A stretch of 64,000 bases of DNA from Polynucleobacter sp. UK-Kesae-W10 (GCF_018881575.1 NZ_JACVQB010000001.1:482986-546985); one strand, 5' to 3'; positions 54,064 through 63,564 are shown, counted from the first letter of the stretch. Made by a program: numbers and translations. Notes: generated by a model from the sequence alone, not told the origin.

Positions 54064-56087
54064 AAATTGTTGCCATTGTTCAGGCTCGCATGGGATCTAC
54101 TCGATTACCAGATAAAGTCATGAGACTCATTCAGGGTCGTCCGATGATTGAATTGTTGCTCAGTAGGCTTTCAAAGTCTGCTGAGATTACGCAAATTGTA
54201 GTGGCCACTTCTGATGATCCAAAAAATCAATCTTTAGTCGATCATGTCCGTAATTTGGGTTATTTGTGTGTACAAGGCAGCGAGAATGATGTTCTTTCTC
54301 GCTACATGAGAGTTGTTGATCTGGTGGATCCGGATATCATTATTCGAATCACTGGGGATTGTCCATTGGTTGATCCGCAATTGGTGGATGAGTTTATTCG
54401 TGCTTATAGAGTTGGGCAGGTAGATTATTGCTCAAATGTAAACCCGCCCTCATATCCGGATGGTCTGGATATCGAAGTATTTTCAGCCTTAGCTTTGCGG
54501 CAAGCGGCCTTAGAAGCGAAAGACTCATTTGATCGGGAGCATGTTACTCCGTACTTAAGGCGTTCTGAGGACTTTAAGAAAATCAACTTATCTCAATCTG
54601 AGGATCTTTCAGATCTTCGTTGGACTGTTGATGAGGCGCCAGATTTAAAGGTTATCACCTCCGTCTTTGATTATTTTTCTCCAAATATACATTTTGGATG
54701 GAGGGAGGTCTTTGAGCTACAGCGCGATCATCCTGAGCTATTTGTTGCAAATCATCAACTAACAAGAAATGAGGGGGCCGTCATGGGCACAGGTCAAAAA
54801 CTTTGGAAACGCGCTAAGAACATTATTCCCGGCGGCAATATGTTGCTTTCTAAGCGCGCGGAAATGTTTTTGCCTGATGGGTGGCCCGCTTACTTCAGTA
54901 AGGCTAAGGGGTGTGAAGTGTGGGATTTAGATGGCAATCACTATACCGATATGTCAATTATGGGAATCGGCACAAATACGTTAGGCTATGGGCATCCTGA
55001 AGTGGATGCAGCAGTGCGTAATGTGATTGATCTGGGCAACATGTCTACACTCAATTGCCCGGAAGAGGTTTACTTGGCTGAGCGCCTAATTGAAATTCAT
55101 CCCTGGGCCGACATGGTGCGCTTTGCCCGCTCTGGTGGCGAGGCGAATGCAATTGCAATTAGGATTGCGCGAGCTGCTTCGGGTAAAGATAAGGTGGCTG
55201 TGTGTGGATATCACGGATGGCACGATTGGTACCTTTCGGCTAATTTAGGTGACGGTGAAAATCTTGCTGGGCATTTATTGCCAGGCCTTGAGCCCAAAGG
55301 CGTGCCAAGTAATTTGAGAGGAACTGTTTTCCCATTTAACTATAATAATTTTGCAGAGCTTGAGGCGTTAGTTAATCAGCATGATATTGGTGTAATTAAA
55401 ATGGAAGTTGTAAGAAATAAGGGGCCTGAAGATAACTTCTTGCAAAAGGTTCGCCAACTTGCAACAGATCGTGGCATCGTCCTTATATTTGATGAGTGCA
55501 CCTCAGGCTTTCGAGAAACCTTTGGCGGGCTTCATAAAAAATACGGTGTAGAGCCTGATATGGCCATGTTTGGTAAAGCAATGGGTAATGGCTACGCTAT
55601 TACCGCTACCATCGGGCGTCGTGAAATTATGGAGGCGGCACAAAGCACTTTCATTAGCAGTACATTTTGGACTGAACGTATTGGCCCCACTGCAGCGCTA
55701 AAAACTCTTGAAGTGATGGAGCGAGAAAAATCTTGGGAAACCATTACGTCTATAGGTAAAGATATTCGTGAGCGTTGGCAAAAACTTGCGGATAAGCATA
55801 ATTTAAATATTGAGCATTGGGGACTACCTGCTTTAACTGGATTTAGCTTTAAAGGTGAAGATGCCTTGGCTTACAAAACTCTTATCACTCAAGAAATGCT
55901 TGCGAAAGGTTTCCTAGCCAGCAATTGTGTTTATGTATGTACTGAGCATACGCCTGATGTAGTGGAGGGGTATTTTGATGCTTTAGCCCCGATTTTTGCA
56001 ACTATTAAAGAATGCGAAGAGGGAAGAGATATTCTATCTCTATTAAAGGGCCCTGTTTGTCATGGCGGATTTAAAAGGTTGAACTAA
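54060..56087 (+). CDS. Cytidylyltransferase (SpsF-type) / class III aminotransferase fusion
   Basis: A 675-residue fusion. Residues 1-240 are a CTP-transferase of the SpsF group: MKIVAIVQARMGSTRLPDKV, VATSDDPKNQSLVDHV, IIRITGDCPLVDPQLVDEF. Residues about 242-660 form a PLP class III aminotransferase like glutamate-1-semialdehyde aminotransferase: WKRAKNIIPGGNMLLSKRAE, VRFARSGGEANAIAIRIARA, LIFDECTSGFRETFGG and MAMFGKAMGNGYAITATIG with the PLP-binding Lys. At the joint is GAGGGGG (54771-54777), then ATG at 54783, so a free aminotransferase may also be made. The pair could activate and aminate a sugar precursor in this cluster. Substrates unknown. Confidence 0.82.
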   Translation: MKIVAIVQARMGSTRLPDKVMRLIQGRPMIELLLSRLSKSAEITQIVVATSDDPKNQSLVDHVRNLGYLCVQGSENDVLSRYMRVVDLVDPDIIIRITGDCPLVDPQLVDEFIRAYRVGQVDYCSNVNPPSYPDGLDIEVFSALALRQAALEAKDSFDREHVTPYLRRSEDFKKINLSQSEDLSDLRWTVDEAPDLKVITSVFDYFSPNIHFGWREVFELQRDHPELFVANHQLTRNEGAVMGTGQKLWKRAKNIIPGGNMLLSKRAEMFLPDGWPAYFSKAKGCEVWDLDGNHYTDMSIMGIGTNTLGYGHPEVDAAVRNVIDLGNMSTLNCPEEVYLAERLIEIHPWADMVRFARSGGEANAIAIRIARAASGKDKVAVCGYHGWHDWYLSANLGDGENLAGHLLPGLEPKGVPSNLRGTVFPFNYNNFAELEALVNQHDIGVIKMEVVRNKGPEDNFLQKVRQLATDRGIVLIFDECTSGFRETFGGLHKKYGVEPDMAMFGKAMGNGYAITATIGRREIMEAAQSTFISSTFWTERIGPTAALKTLEVMEREKSWETITSIGKDIRERWQKLADKHNLNIEHWGLPALTGFSFKGEDALAYKTLITQEMLAKGFLASNCVYVCTEHTPDVVEGYFDALAPIFATIKECEEGRDILSLLKGPVCHGGFKRLN

Positions 56088-56090
56088 AGA

Positions 56091-58016
56091 TTGTCAGCAA
56101 GTTTAGCTTTACATAAGGAAGGCATCTATCGACCTGATATTGATGGCTTAAGGGCAGTTGCTGTTCTGCTTGTTATTGCATTTCATGCCTTCCCCTCATA
56201 TATCCATCATGGATATATTGGAGTCGATGTATTTTTTGTTATCTCCGGCTACCTGATTACGGGAATACTGTTGCAGGGTAGATCTAAAAATTATTTTAGC
56301 CATTTAACTGAGTTTTATGGCCGCCGTGTAAGGCGGATATTTCCAGCCCTATTAATAGCGCTTATAGTTACGGCTCTTGCTGGCTATATGGTGCTTTTGC
56401 CAAGTGAGTTTAAGTCCTTAACGAGTTATTTGATCGCAAGTTCAGCATTTGTTACTAATGCAGTTTCATGGATATCTTCAGGTTATTTCGAAAAAGCAGC
56501 TGAAACTAAACCTCTATTGCATCTATGGTCACTAGCTATTGAAGAGCAATTTTATATATTTTGGCCATTACTACTGCTTTGGTTAAGTCGCCAAACAAAA
56601 TCCATAAAGCTTCAACACTGCATTCTGATGCTATTTGTCATGTCTTTTGTCTTTGGCTTGTTTCTTACTTATATAGACCAGCCTCTAGCTTATTTTCATC
56701 CGCTATCTCGTACATGGGAGTTACTTGCGGGTGCATGGCTCGCAACTCGCACTCAAAATTTAAGTCCCCCTCTGGGGGCAATTGGCGTTAATTTAGTTAC
56801 AGCTATAGCTGTCGCTACGCTATTTTTTGCCGGAGTCTTTGTGGGAAATTCAGGAGCATTTCCGGGATTTTGGGCTTTGATTCCAGTAACTTCTTCAGTT
56901 CTTCTTCTTGCGTTTGCTCCACAAAGCTGGCTGGGAAAATATTTTTTATCAAACCCCTTAATGGTTTATGTAGGTCGAATTAGCTATCCATTGTATTTAT
57001 GGCACTGGATAGTTCTAGCATTCTTGCGTATTGAGCATCCCAGTCCTTCGCGATTCTTAACTATTGGGGCTATAACTATAAGTTTTATTCTTGCCTCAAT
57101 TACTTATCATTTTATAGAGTACCCATTACAAAAAAAGCCTTTGAGACGAGTGGCCCCAGTATTGGCCTTATCTATGTTTGTATTGTTTATTTGTAGCGGG
57201 TTAGATTATATTTTTAACTTTTCTAACAAACGACTTACACCGCTTCAAATTGCTCTTCAAAGTGAGTATGACCCTCGACCCGCCTATCGATATCGTAATT
57301 GTTTCTTGGATAGCTCAACCCAAGAATCCACAGCATTTTCTCGGAACTGTATGGTGCAGAGAGATGGTGACAAAGTAAGCATTCTATTGTGGGGTGATAG
57401 TCTTGCGGCTCAGCTATATCCGGGACTTTCTTTATTGCAAGAAAAGCATTCCTTGGCAATAAGTCAACTAACGGCAACTTCTTGCCCTCCATCAATATCA
57501 AGTCGCTATCCTGAGCGTGGGCATTGCGACGAAATTAACGCAGCCTCTGTCAAAATTATTAGCAACCTACATCCAGATATAGTAGTAATAAATGGGCGTT
57601 GGGATGATGAGGCCCAAAAGCAAATCACACAAGTTGTCGAGTTTCTCAGATCAATTGGTATAAAAAAAATAATCTTAGTAGGGCCTACCCCCGACTGGGC
57701 TCCCGACCTTCGGGCCATTCTGTCGCGCATGAATTTTCTTGATGGAGTATTGCCGGAATATTTGAATGCTCCAAGCGGTTCTTGGTCGAAAACCTTATCC
57801 CAAACTAAAAATTTACAGGGCATAACCCATGCCCTTGGAATTAATTTCTTTGCTCCAATTGATATCTTATGTCAGGATAAGATGTGCAGAATCAAGATTG
57901 CAAATACGTTGCCAGATGGCCTAGTGGCAAGTGATCATGATCACTTAACTGCCTTGGCATCAGAGTTTTTATTAAGAGATCCTCGCGCTACTGAATTATT
58001 TACGAGAAAGGAATGA
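56091..58016 (+). CDS. OafA-type acyltransferase with C-terminal SGNH domain
   Basis: A 641-residue protein: an N-terminal acyltransferase-3 domain of about ten helices (YRPDIDGLRAVAVLLVIAFH with the conserved His, GVDVFFVISGYLITGILL and FYGRRVRRIFPALLIALI), then a C-terminal SGNH-hydrolase domain from about residue 400 (VSILLWGDSLAAQLYPGL with the nucleophilic Ser and SDHDHLTALASEFL with the Asp/His pair). Such proteins O-acetylate LPS or other surface glycans. The start is a TTG, without a strong RBS, 3 bases after the fusion gene's stop. It suggests the product glycan is O-acylated. Confidence 0.85.
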   Translation: MSASLALHKEGIYRPDIDGLRAVAVLLVIAFHAFPSYIHHGYIGVDVFFVISGYLITGILLQGRSKNYFSHLTEFYGRRVRRIFPALLIALIVTALAGYMVLLPSEFKSLTSYLIASSAFVTNAVSWISSGYFEKAAETKPLLHLWSLAIEEQFYIFWPLLLLWLSRQTKSIKLQHCILMLFVMSFVFGLFLTYIDQPLAYFHPLSRTWELLAGAWLATRTQNLSPPLGAIGVNLVTAIAVATLFFAGVFVGNSGAFPGFWALIPVTSSVLLLAFAPQSWLGKYFLSNPLMVYVGRISYPLYLWHWIVLAFLRIEHPSPSRFLTIGAITISFILASITYHFIEYPLQKKPLRRVAPVLALSMFVLFICSGLDYIFNFSNKRLTPLQIALQSEYDPRPAYRYRNCFLDSSTQESTAFSRNCMVQRDGDKVSILLWGDSLAAQLYPGLSLLQEKHSLAISQLTATSCPPSISSRYPERGHCDEINAASVKIISNLHPDIVVINGRWDDEAQKQITQVVEFLRSIGIKKIILVGPTPDWAPDLRAILSRMNFLDGVLPEYLNAPSGSWSKTLSQTKNLQGITHALGINFFAPIDILCQDKMCRIKIANTLPDGLVASDHDHLTALASEFLLRDPRATELFTRKE

Positions 58017-58017
58017 T

Positions 58018-59247
58018 ATGTCAGTAGACAATCTGCAGCATATGCTTGAAAGTAATTTTTTGGAGTGGATTTCAAATTTATCCAATCAACGTCGAATTGA
58101 TGCTTTATCGACTAATTCAAAAAAAGCGCTAAGTCGATTATTAAAAAGCGAAATAAATAGTACCCCAACCTTTGATCTACGGGATAAATTTGAAAAAGAC
58201 TTATACGCATTTGATATAAATTTAAATCAAATCGTTTCTGAAATTCTTGCAACTAAGTTTGGAGTCAATGGTGTAGATAGCCTGCATAAAGCTGACGTTG
58301 GTTTTTTTGCTTGCAGGCCCTCGATTTATGAGCTTGAAAATATTCAGGAAACATTGCAAAAAAATGGCTATTGCTCGTCACCTATTTTTTTAGATCATGA
58401 ACAATTAGATCTTTTGGTTGATGGTCTGAAGAAGCAGATTTTTAAAACAAAAGGAATTCAAAAATATGCGTTGACGGGAAACCAGATTTTTGAATCTAGC
58501 TCAAAAAAGGGGTCTCCACCAACGGATGATGGTGATACCTATTGGCTGGATGATATGGATCAATTGGCCCGCGACCCTCTTTTTATAAAACTTGCATTTG
58601 ATCCATATATTATCGATGTAGCAACACGCTACTTGGGTTGTCCACCTATTCATGTGCAGACTAATGCATGGTTCAGTTTTCCTGGGAAAGTCTCAAAAAA
58701 TAATCTCTCTATGAATGGGCAACTCTTTCATCAAGACAAAGAGTTTGTGAAGTTTTTTAAAGTATTTATTTATCTTAGCGATGTTAAGCCTGCTCAAGGA
58801 CCGCATTGTTATATTGAAGGCAGTCATCACGATGAACTTCATTTAAAAGGTGTTCCACTTTCGGGTAGAGTTAGTGATAATGACATTGGAAAGTATTATG
58901 ATAAAAATCGCATCAAAACTGTGGTTGGGAGTGCGGGGTCAATCCTTTTTGGAGACACCTCATGCGTGCATAAAGGATGTGCTGTAACTAGCGGGATGCG
59001 AGTAATGCTTCAACTTGAGTATGCTTCATCCCTTTATCTATCGCCGACCACACCCTTTTCGGATTTTAATGATCCAGAAGGCGTTTTAGATCAATATCCA
59101 TCACAATTTAGTCATCGTTTAATTAGCTCTTACAATTCAGAGCATAGAAAGCTCTTTCAAAAGTATCATGAGTTGCGTTTAGAAGATAGAAAGAAAATTA
59201 CTTTTAAGGGTAGACTTGCTAAACTCAAGCAATATTTACTTAAATGA
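58018..59247 (+). CDS. Phytanoyl-CoA dioxygenase (PhyH) family protein
   Basis: A 409-residue protein with a C-terminal Fe(II)/2-oxoglutarate dioxygenase domain (about residues 120-370). Visible are LFHQDKEFVKFFKVFIYLSD with the HxD iron ligands, GPHCYIEGSHHDE, and DTSCVHKGCAVTSGMRVMLQ with the distal His and the 2-oxoglutarate-binding Arg. The N-terminal 100 residues are charged and unassigned. Some PhyH proteins hydroxylate sugars or amino acids in secondary metabolism. Within this cluster it may modify the sugar or a linked group. It begins one base after the acyltransferase stop. Confidence 0.7.
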   Translation: MSVDNLQHMLESNFLEWISNLSNQRRIDALSTNSKKALSRLLKSEINSTPTFDLRDKFEKDLYAFDINLNQIVSEILATKFGVNGVDSLHKADVGFFACRPSIYELENIQETLQKNGYCSSPIFLDHEQLDLLVDGLKKQIFKTKGIQKYALTGNQIFESSSKKGSPPTDDGDTYWLDDMDQLARDPLFIKLAFDPYIIDVATRYLGCPPIHVQTNAWFSFPGKVSKNNLSMNGQLFHQDKEFVKFFKVFIYLSDVKPAQGPHCYIEGSHHDELHLKGVPLSGRVSDNDIGKYYDKNRIKTVVGSAGSILFGDTSCVHKGCAVTSGMRVMLQLEYASSLYLSPTTPFSDFNDPEGVLDQYPSQFSHRLISSYNSEHRKLFQKYHELRLEDRKKITFKGRLAKLKQYLLK

Positions 59248-59283
59248 TTTTGTATAACCTCATTGCAGGGCTTAGGTGTTTAA

Positions 59284-60384
59284 ATGTCTTTAAGTGTTGC
59301 CTTCAGAGTTGATGCCTCTAGTCAAATTGGGACTGGCCATGTAATGCGTTGCTTGACATTGGCTGCCCATCTTAGGAGAGGTGGGGCTAATGCGACATTT
59401 GTCATGCGGCAGCATGAGGGTCATCTTGGGGCAATGATCAAAGCCAATGGTTATGAAGTTATACAACTCCCAAAAGCGCCCACCCAAACTAGGGTTAGCT
59501 ATACCCAAGCATATGAGGCCTGGCTTGGGACCACTTTCGATGTTGATGCCGATGATTTTATTAATGCTACGAAGGATAAATGTTATGACTGGATTATCGT
59601 AGATCATTATGCGTTAGATTATCGCTGGGAGTCTAAAGTTCGATCTAAAGCTGGACATCTTATGGTAATTGATGACTTAGCAAATCGTAAGCATGATTGC
59701 GATTTATTGTTGGACCAAACTTATGGAAGGGTTGCTCATGACTATGAGAGTTTGGTGGGCGAGTCTTCAAAAATTTTGACGGGATCTGAGTATGCTTTAC
59801 TGCGACCTGAGTTTTCAGGGCTGCGCCAAAAATCTTTAGAGAGAAGAAAAGATGGAAATATTTCAAGAATATTAATTAGCATGGGTGGAATTGATTTTCA
59901 CAACTCAACCGTTGCAATATTGGATGCGTTAGCAAAAGAACCATTGTCGGACGAAGTTGAAATTTTAGTGATTATGGGGCGCAATGCTCCTTGGATTGAT
60001 TCAGTTAACGCTAGGGCCTCTACCATGCCTTTTTGTACAAAAGTTGAGGTTGATGTTGCTGATATGGCTGAGAAGCTATATCGCTGTGATCTAGCTATCG
60101 GAGGTGGCGGTGCGACTGCATGGGAGCGTTGTTGCTTGGGGGTGCCAACAATTTTGGTCATCTTGGCTGAGAACCAGCAATTTGTAGCTCGATCATTGTA
60201 TGGCGCTAGAGCCGCTCTAGTTGTCAATGATGTGGAATGCATCCCTCATAAATTGCCCCAATATTTAAGTATCTTAAGTGATAAGTGGGCCATTCAAAAG
60301 ATGCAAATAGCCGCTAGCTCAATAGTTGATGGGGTGGGTGCGGAGAGGGTTATAAAAGAGATGTATAAAATTCATGGGTCATAA
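59284..60384 (+). CDS. pseG: UDP-2,4-diacetamido-2,4,6-trideoxy-beta-L-altropyranose hydrolase
   Basis: Cleaves the UDP from the pseudaminate precursor. The 366-residue GT-B-like protein begins with VAFRVDASSQIGTGHVMRCL, the PseG signature with its catalytic His, and has DWIIVDHYALDYRWESKVR, LMVIDDLANRKHDCDLLLDQ, ILISMGGIDFHNSTV and LAIGGGGATAWERCCLGVP. It overlaps pseH by 11 bases at the 3' end. Length is about 20 residues above that of Campylobacter and Helicobacter proteins. Confidence 0.92.
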   Translation: MSLSVAFRVDASSQIGTGHVMRCLTLAAHLRRGGANATFVMRQHEGHLGAMIKANGYEVIQLPKAPTQTRVSYTQAYEAWLGTTFDVDADDFINATKDKCYDWIIVDHYALDYRWESKVRSKAGHLMVIDDLANRKHDCDLLLDQTYGRVAHDYESLVGESSKILTGSEYALLRPEFSGLRQKSLERRKDGNISRILISMGGIDFHNSTVAILDALAKEPLSDEVEILVIMGRNAPWIDSVNARASTMPFCTKVEVDVADMAEKLYRCDLAIGGGGATAWERCCLGVPTILVILAENQQFVARSLYGARAALVVNDVECIPHKLPQYLSILSDKWAIQKMQIAASSIVDGVGAERVIKEMYKIHGS

Positions 60385-60895
60385 TGCTCAAATTCAATCT
60401 TCTCTTAGGGGTATGAACGATGCGGATCTTGATATGGTGTTGAGCTGGAGAAATCATATTGAGGTCCGATCTTTTATGTATACGCAACATGAAATTAGCC
60501 GAGAAGAGCATCTCCAGTGGTATAAGCGAGTCATAATGGATTCGAGTAAGCATCTGCTTATATATGAGGAGGATGGTATTCCTCTGGGCTTTGTTAATTT
60601 TTCAGCAGCCCCAAACAAGCAGGAGTCGCTTTGGGGGTTTTATGTAAAACCAGGCTGCTCAAAAGGCTTGGGGCGTCGAATGGGTTTATCTGCATTAAGA
60701 TATGGTTTTGATGTCGCTATGTTTCACAAAATAATAGGCCGCTCATTAGTAGAAAATCAAAAATCTATCAGATTTCATCTTTCTTTAGGTTTTAAAAGTG
60801 ACGGGGTGATGCAGGAGCGGGGGTCGAATGAATTACCAATGAATATTCATCAGTTCAGCTTGCTGTGCGATGACTGGAAGCTGCTAACACCATAA
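60374..60895 (+). CDS. pseH: UDP-4-amino-4,6-dideoxy-N-acetyl-beta-L-altrosamine N-acetyltransferase
   Basis: GNAT acetyltransferase that acetylates the 4-amino group using acetyl-CoA, third step of the pathway. The 173-residue protein has LRGMNDADLDMVLSWRNHIE, EISREEHLQWYKRV, LWGFYVKPGCSKGLGRRMG (acetyl-CoA loop) and IGRSLVENQKSIRFHLSLGF. The ATG lies inside the 3' end of pseG, and the pseI ATG follows 5 bases after its stop. Confidence 0.9.
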   Translation: MGHNAQIQSSLRGMNDADLDMVLSWRNHIEVRSFMYTQHEISREEHLQWYKRVIMDSSKHLLIYEEDGIPLGFVNFSAAPNKQESLWGFYVKPGCSKGLGRRMGLSALRYGFDVAMFHKIIGRSLVENQKSIRFHLSLGFKSDGVMQERGSNELPMNIHQFSLLCDDWKLLTP

Positions 60896-60900
60896 ACTCG

Positions 60901-61953
60901 ATGATGAAAAATTTATCTATAGCCGGTCGATTAATTAATTTAAACTCACCACCCTATGTAATTGCAGAGTTATCAGCAAATCACAATGGGAGCTTTGAGA
61001 CGGCGTTGCGTATGGTAGAAATGGCTAAGCAAGCTGGCGCCGATGCAATAAAGCTACAGACTTATAAGCCTGATACCATTACCCTAAATGCTGATGGGGA
61101 TGAATTTAAAATTCGCGGCGGCTTGTGGGATGGAAGAACACTACATGATTTGTATGATGAGGCCCACATGCCATGGGAATGGCATGCTCCACTTTTTGAG
61201 CATGCTCGTAACTTAGGCATTACCATTTTTAGTTCTCCCTTCGATAACACAGCAGTTGATCTTTTGGAGAATCTTAATGCACCAGCGTATAAGATTGCTT
61301 CATTCGAAGCAATTGATTTACCGCTCATAAAATATGTTGCGAGTACCAGGAAGCCGATGATTATTTCTACCGGCATGGCGAATCAGGAAGAGATTGAGGA
61401 GGCTGTAGACGCAGCGCTTACTGGCGGTTGTAATCAATTGGCGTTGCTTCATTGCGTTAGTGCATATCCAGCATCACCCAAGGATTACAACCTAAAAACC
61501 ATTCCCGACATGATGGAGCGTTATGGTGTAGTTGTTGGTCTCTCTGATCACACCCTGGATAATACTACCGCTATTGCTAGTGTTGCCCTAGGGGCGGTCA
61601 TTATTGAAAAGCACTTTACTCTTAATCGCAATGGCGGCGGCCCGGATGATAGTTTTTCACTTGAACCAGCCGATCTGATGGATTTATGTCGAGGAGCACG
61701 CATAGCTTGGGAGTCGCTCGGTAGAGTTGACTACGGACTGAAATCGTCGGAGCAGGGTAATATCCAGTTTCGGCGTTCTCTATATTTTGTCAAAGATCTG
61801 CGGGCTGGGGATGTTATTACTGCCGATGCAGTGCGTAGCGTAAGACCTGGATTTGGTTTGCCACCCAAGTTTCTAGACGCGGTGATTGGTCGACGCGTTT
61901 TAGTAAATGTTGCTGCTAACTCCCCTGTTAGCCTAAATTTGCTTGATAGCTAG
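60901..61953 (+). CDS. pseI: Pseudaminic acid synthase
   Basis: NeuB-family enzyme that condenses 6-deoxy-AltdiNAc with phosphoenolpyruvate to form pseudaminic acid. The 350-residue protein has YVIAELSANHNGSFETALRM, AIKLQTYKPDTITLNADG, the Pse-specific KIRGGLWDGRTLHDLYDEA, and a C-terminal SAF domain with FVKDLRAGDVITADAVRSVR. The GGLWDGRTL string tells it apart from sialic and legionaminic acid synthases. It is the last recognised pse gene in the window, followed by a 288-base gap. Confidence 0.92.
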   Translation: MMKNLSIAGRLINLNSPPYVIAELSANHNGSFETALRMVEMAKQAGADAIKLQTYKPDTITLNADGDEFKIRGGLWDGRTLHDLYDEAHMPWEWHAPLFEHARNLGITIFSSPFDNTAVDLLENLNAPAYKIASFEAIDLPLIKYVASTRKPMIISTGMANQEEIEEAVDAALTGGCNQLALLHCVSAYPASPKDYNLKTIPDMMERYGVVVGLSDHTLDNTTAIASVALGAVIIEKHFTLNRNGGGPDDSFSLEPADLMDLCRGARIAWESLGRVDYGLKSSEQGNIQFRRSLYFVKDLRAGDVITADAVRSVRPGFGLPPKFLDAVIGRRVLVNVAANSPVSLNLLDS

Positions 61954-62241
61954 CAATATCAGCGTTCTAAACCTATTGCTAGGATATTCTGAATATTTAA
62001 CTAAGAGTGTGCAATGAGGATCCCAAAATTAATTAGGTCTTTTTTCCCAAAAGAGCGCACACAATTATAAAAAGGAGTATTTTGCCCTTATCTTTTAAGT
62101 CGCAGCTGGATGTTTAGAAAAGTCTCTTTAACGAATAACCATTTGGCGGCTTGCTGGTTCGCAGAAAGCTAGCCAAATAGAAAATAGCTAATTGCAATTT
62201 TGAAAATAGCATATAAAAAACCATGATTACTAATTAAGATA
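61954..62241. other. Gap between pseI and the capsule-like gene
   Basis: No full gene here. The frame from ATG 62014 to TAA 62070 gives an 18-residue peptide, MRIPKLIRSFFPKERTQL, with a basic amphipathic look, which might be the remnant of a membrane or transferase gene. An AAAAGGAG at 62071-62078 is followed only by a very short frame. TTGCAA (62192) and TATAAA (62212) are 14 bases apart, a poor promoter spacing. Confidence 0.4.
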
Positions 62242-63561
62242 ATGGAAAATAATCAGGATACATTACCCTCAGTCCTTACAGTTGGTTTTGACAATGAAGT
62301 GCTTTTAGCGCTCAAAACTAAATTCAATGTTGCTTTTTCTATCGCAGATAGTGTGAATGCTGATTTGAATTGGCATGAATTTCATGAGCTCGATATAGAT
62401 TATGCTAAGCCTTTCATTGATTCCAAGATGCAGGCCTGCCTTCAAAATATCCGGCAACATTACTTACAATTTGTTGACATTAACTCTCGTCGTCACTATT
62501 ACATACCTGGTCGTGAATCTGAGACATATAACGGATTCCTCATTACTTTTTATAAGGCTTATCAATTACTTACTGAGAAAAAAATTGAACTTATATTGCA
62601 CGCCAATATTCCTCACGAGGGATTCGATTTCATCATTCATAAGATAGCCTGCCATCTTGGGATCCCAAGTGTGCTCTGCTATCAAAGCCTGATTCCGAAT
62701 CGATTTTGGTTAACTTCAACAGTTTCAGAATTTGGCTGTCATAGCACCGCCCCAGATCTTTTTGAATTTGAGCCATCGGGCTATAAATTGCCCGATACTT
62801 GGTTTTATATGCGCGGAAGCGAGCGAGATTCGTCATACGGTATTGGGGATTTATTCTTTGAGGTTTTGCGTCGCCCTTATCGCTTGCCTCCAGCTTTAGT
62901 TCGATTTGCTTATGCATATCAGTTTAGGCGTAATGTGCAAAGACTTACCACCAATTTTATTAAGGGTAACCCATTTATTTATTTTCCACTTCATCTCCAG
63001 CCTGAACTGACAACCGCTGCCATTGGAGGAATTTATGCAGATCAAATATTGGCTTTAGAAACTTTAAGTTCTTTATTGCCCTCAAATTATTTAATTTATG
63101 TAAAAGAAAATCCGAAGCAAACAGAAAAACAGCGTGGCCCCTTTTTCTATAAAAGGCTTGCTACACTTAAAAATGTTCGTTTGCTCTCTAAGCATGAAAA
63201 TTCAATTAATCTTATTAGATCAAGTGCCGGCATTGCGACCATTACTGGTACGGCAGGTTGGGAGGCGCTGTTTTATGGAAAGCCAGTCTTAGTTTTTGGA
63301 GCTGCATGGTACAGAGAGTTTACGGGTGTAACAATGTTTGGCGATGGGTTTAACATTCAGCATTTTCTAAATTCGGCACCTTCAGAACCAACTGAGTTGG
63401 TGGCTGAATTGGATCGCGCATTAAAAAAATCCGGCAAAGGAGTTGTTGATCCTGCTTATCAGGAATTGATTCCTGGATTTGATAAGTTAGAAAATGCTCA
63501 ATTAGTTGCGCAAAGCATTTTTAAATTTATTCAAGCTCGTACTAAGACTTTGTATAAGTAG
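62242..63561 (+). CDS. Capsule polysaccharide synthesis-like protein
   Basis: A 439-residue soluble protein. The C-terminal part matches the Capsule_synth (KpsS/KpsC-like) pattern: FIYFPLHLQPELTTAAIGG, YLIYVKENPKQTEKQRGPFF and AGIATITGTAGWEALFYGKP followed by VLVFGAAWY, a GT-B-like donor site. In capsule systems such enzymes add beta-Kdo linkers. Others belong to uncharacterised glycan clusters. The N-terminal 200 residues are not assigned. Substrate unknown. It follows the pse genes and may transfer the pseudaminate or another acidic sugar. Confidence 0.65.
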   Translation: MENNQDTLPSVLTVGFDNEVLLALKTKFNVAFSIADSVNADLNWHEFHELDIDYAKPFIDSKMQACLQNIRQHYLQFVDINSRRHYYIPGRESETYNGFLITFYKAYQLLTEKKIELILHANIPHEGFDFIIHKIACHLGIPSVLCYQSLIPNRFWLTSTVSEFGCHSTAPDLFEFEPSGYKLPDTWFYMRGSERDSSYGIGDLFFEVLRRPYRLPPALVRFAYAYQFRRNVQRLTTNFIKGNPFIYFPLHLQPELTTAAIGGIYADQILALETLSSLLPSNYLIYVKENPKQTEKQRGPFFYKRLATLKNVRLLSKHENSINLIRSSAGIATITGTAGWEALFYGKPVLVFGAAWYREFTGVTMFGDGFNIQHFLNSAPSEPTELVAELDRALKKSGKGVVDPAYQELIPGFDKLENAQLVAQSIFKFIQARTKTLYK

Positions 63562-63564
63562 ATC

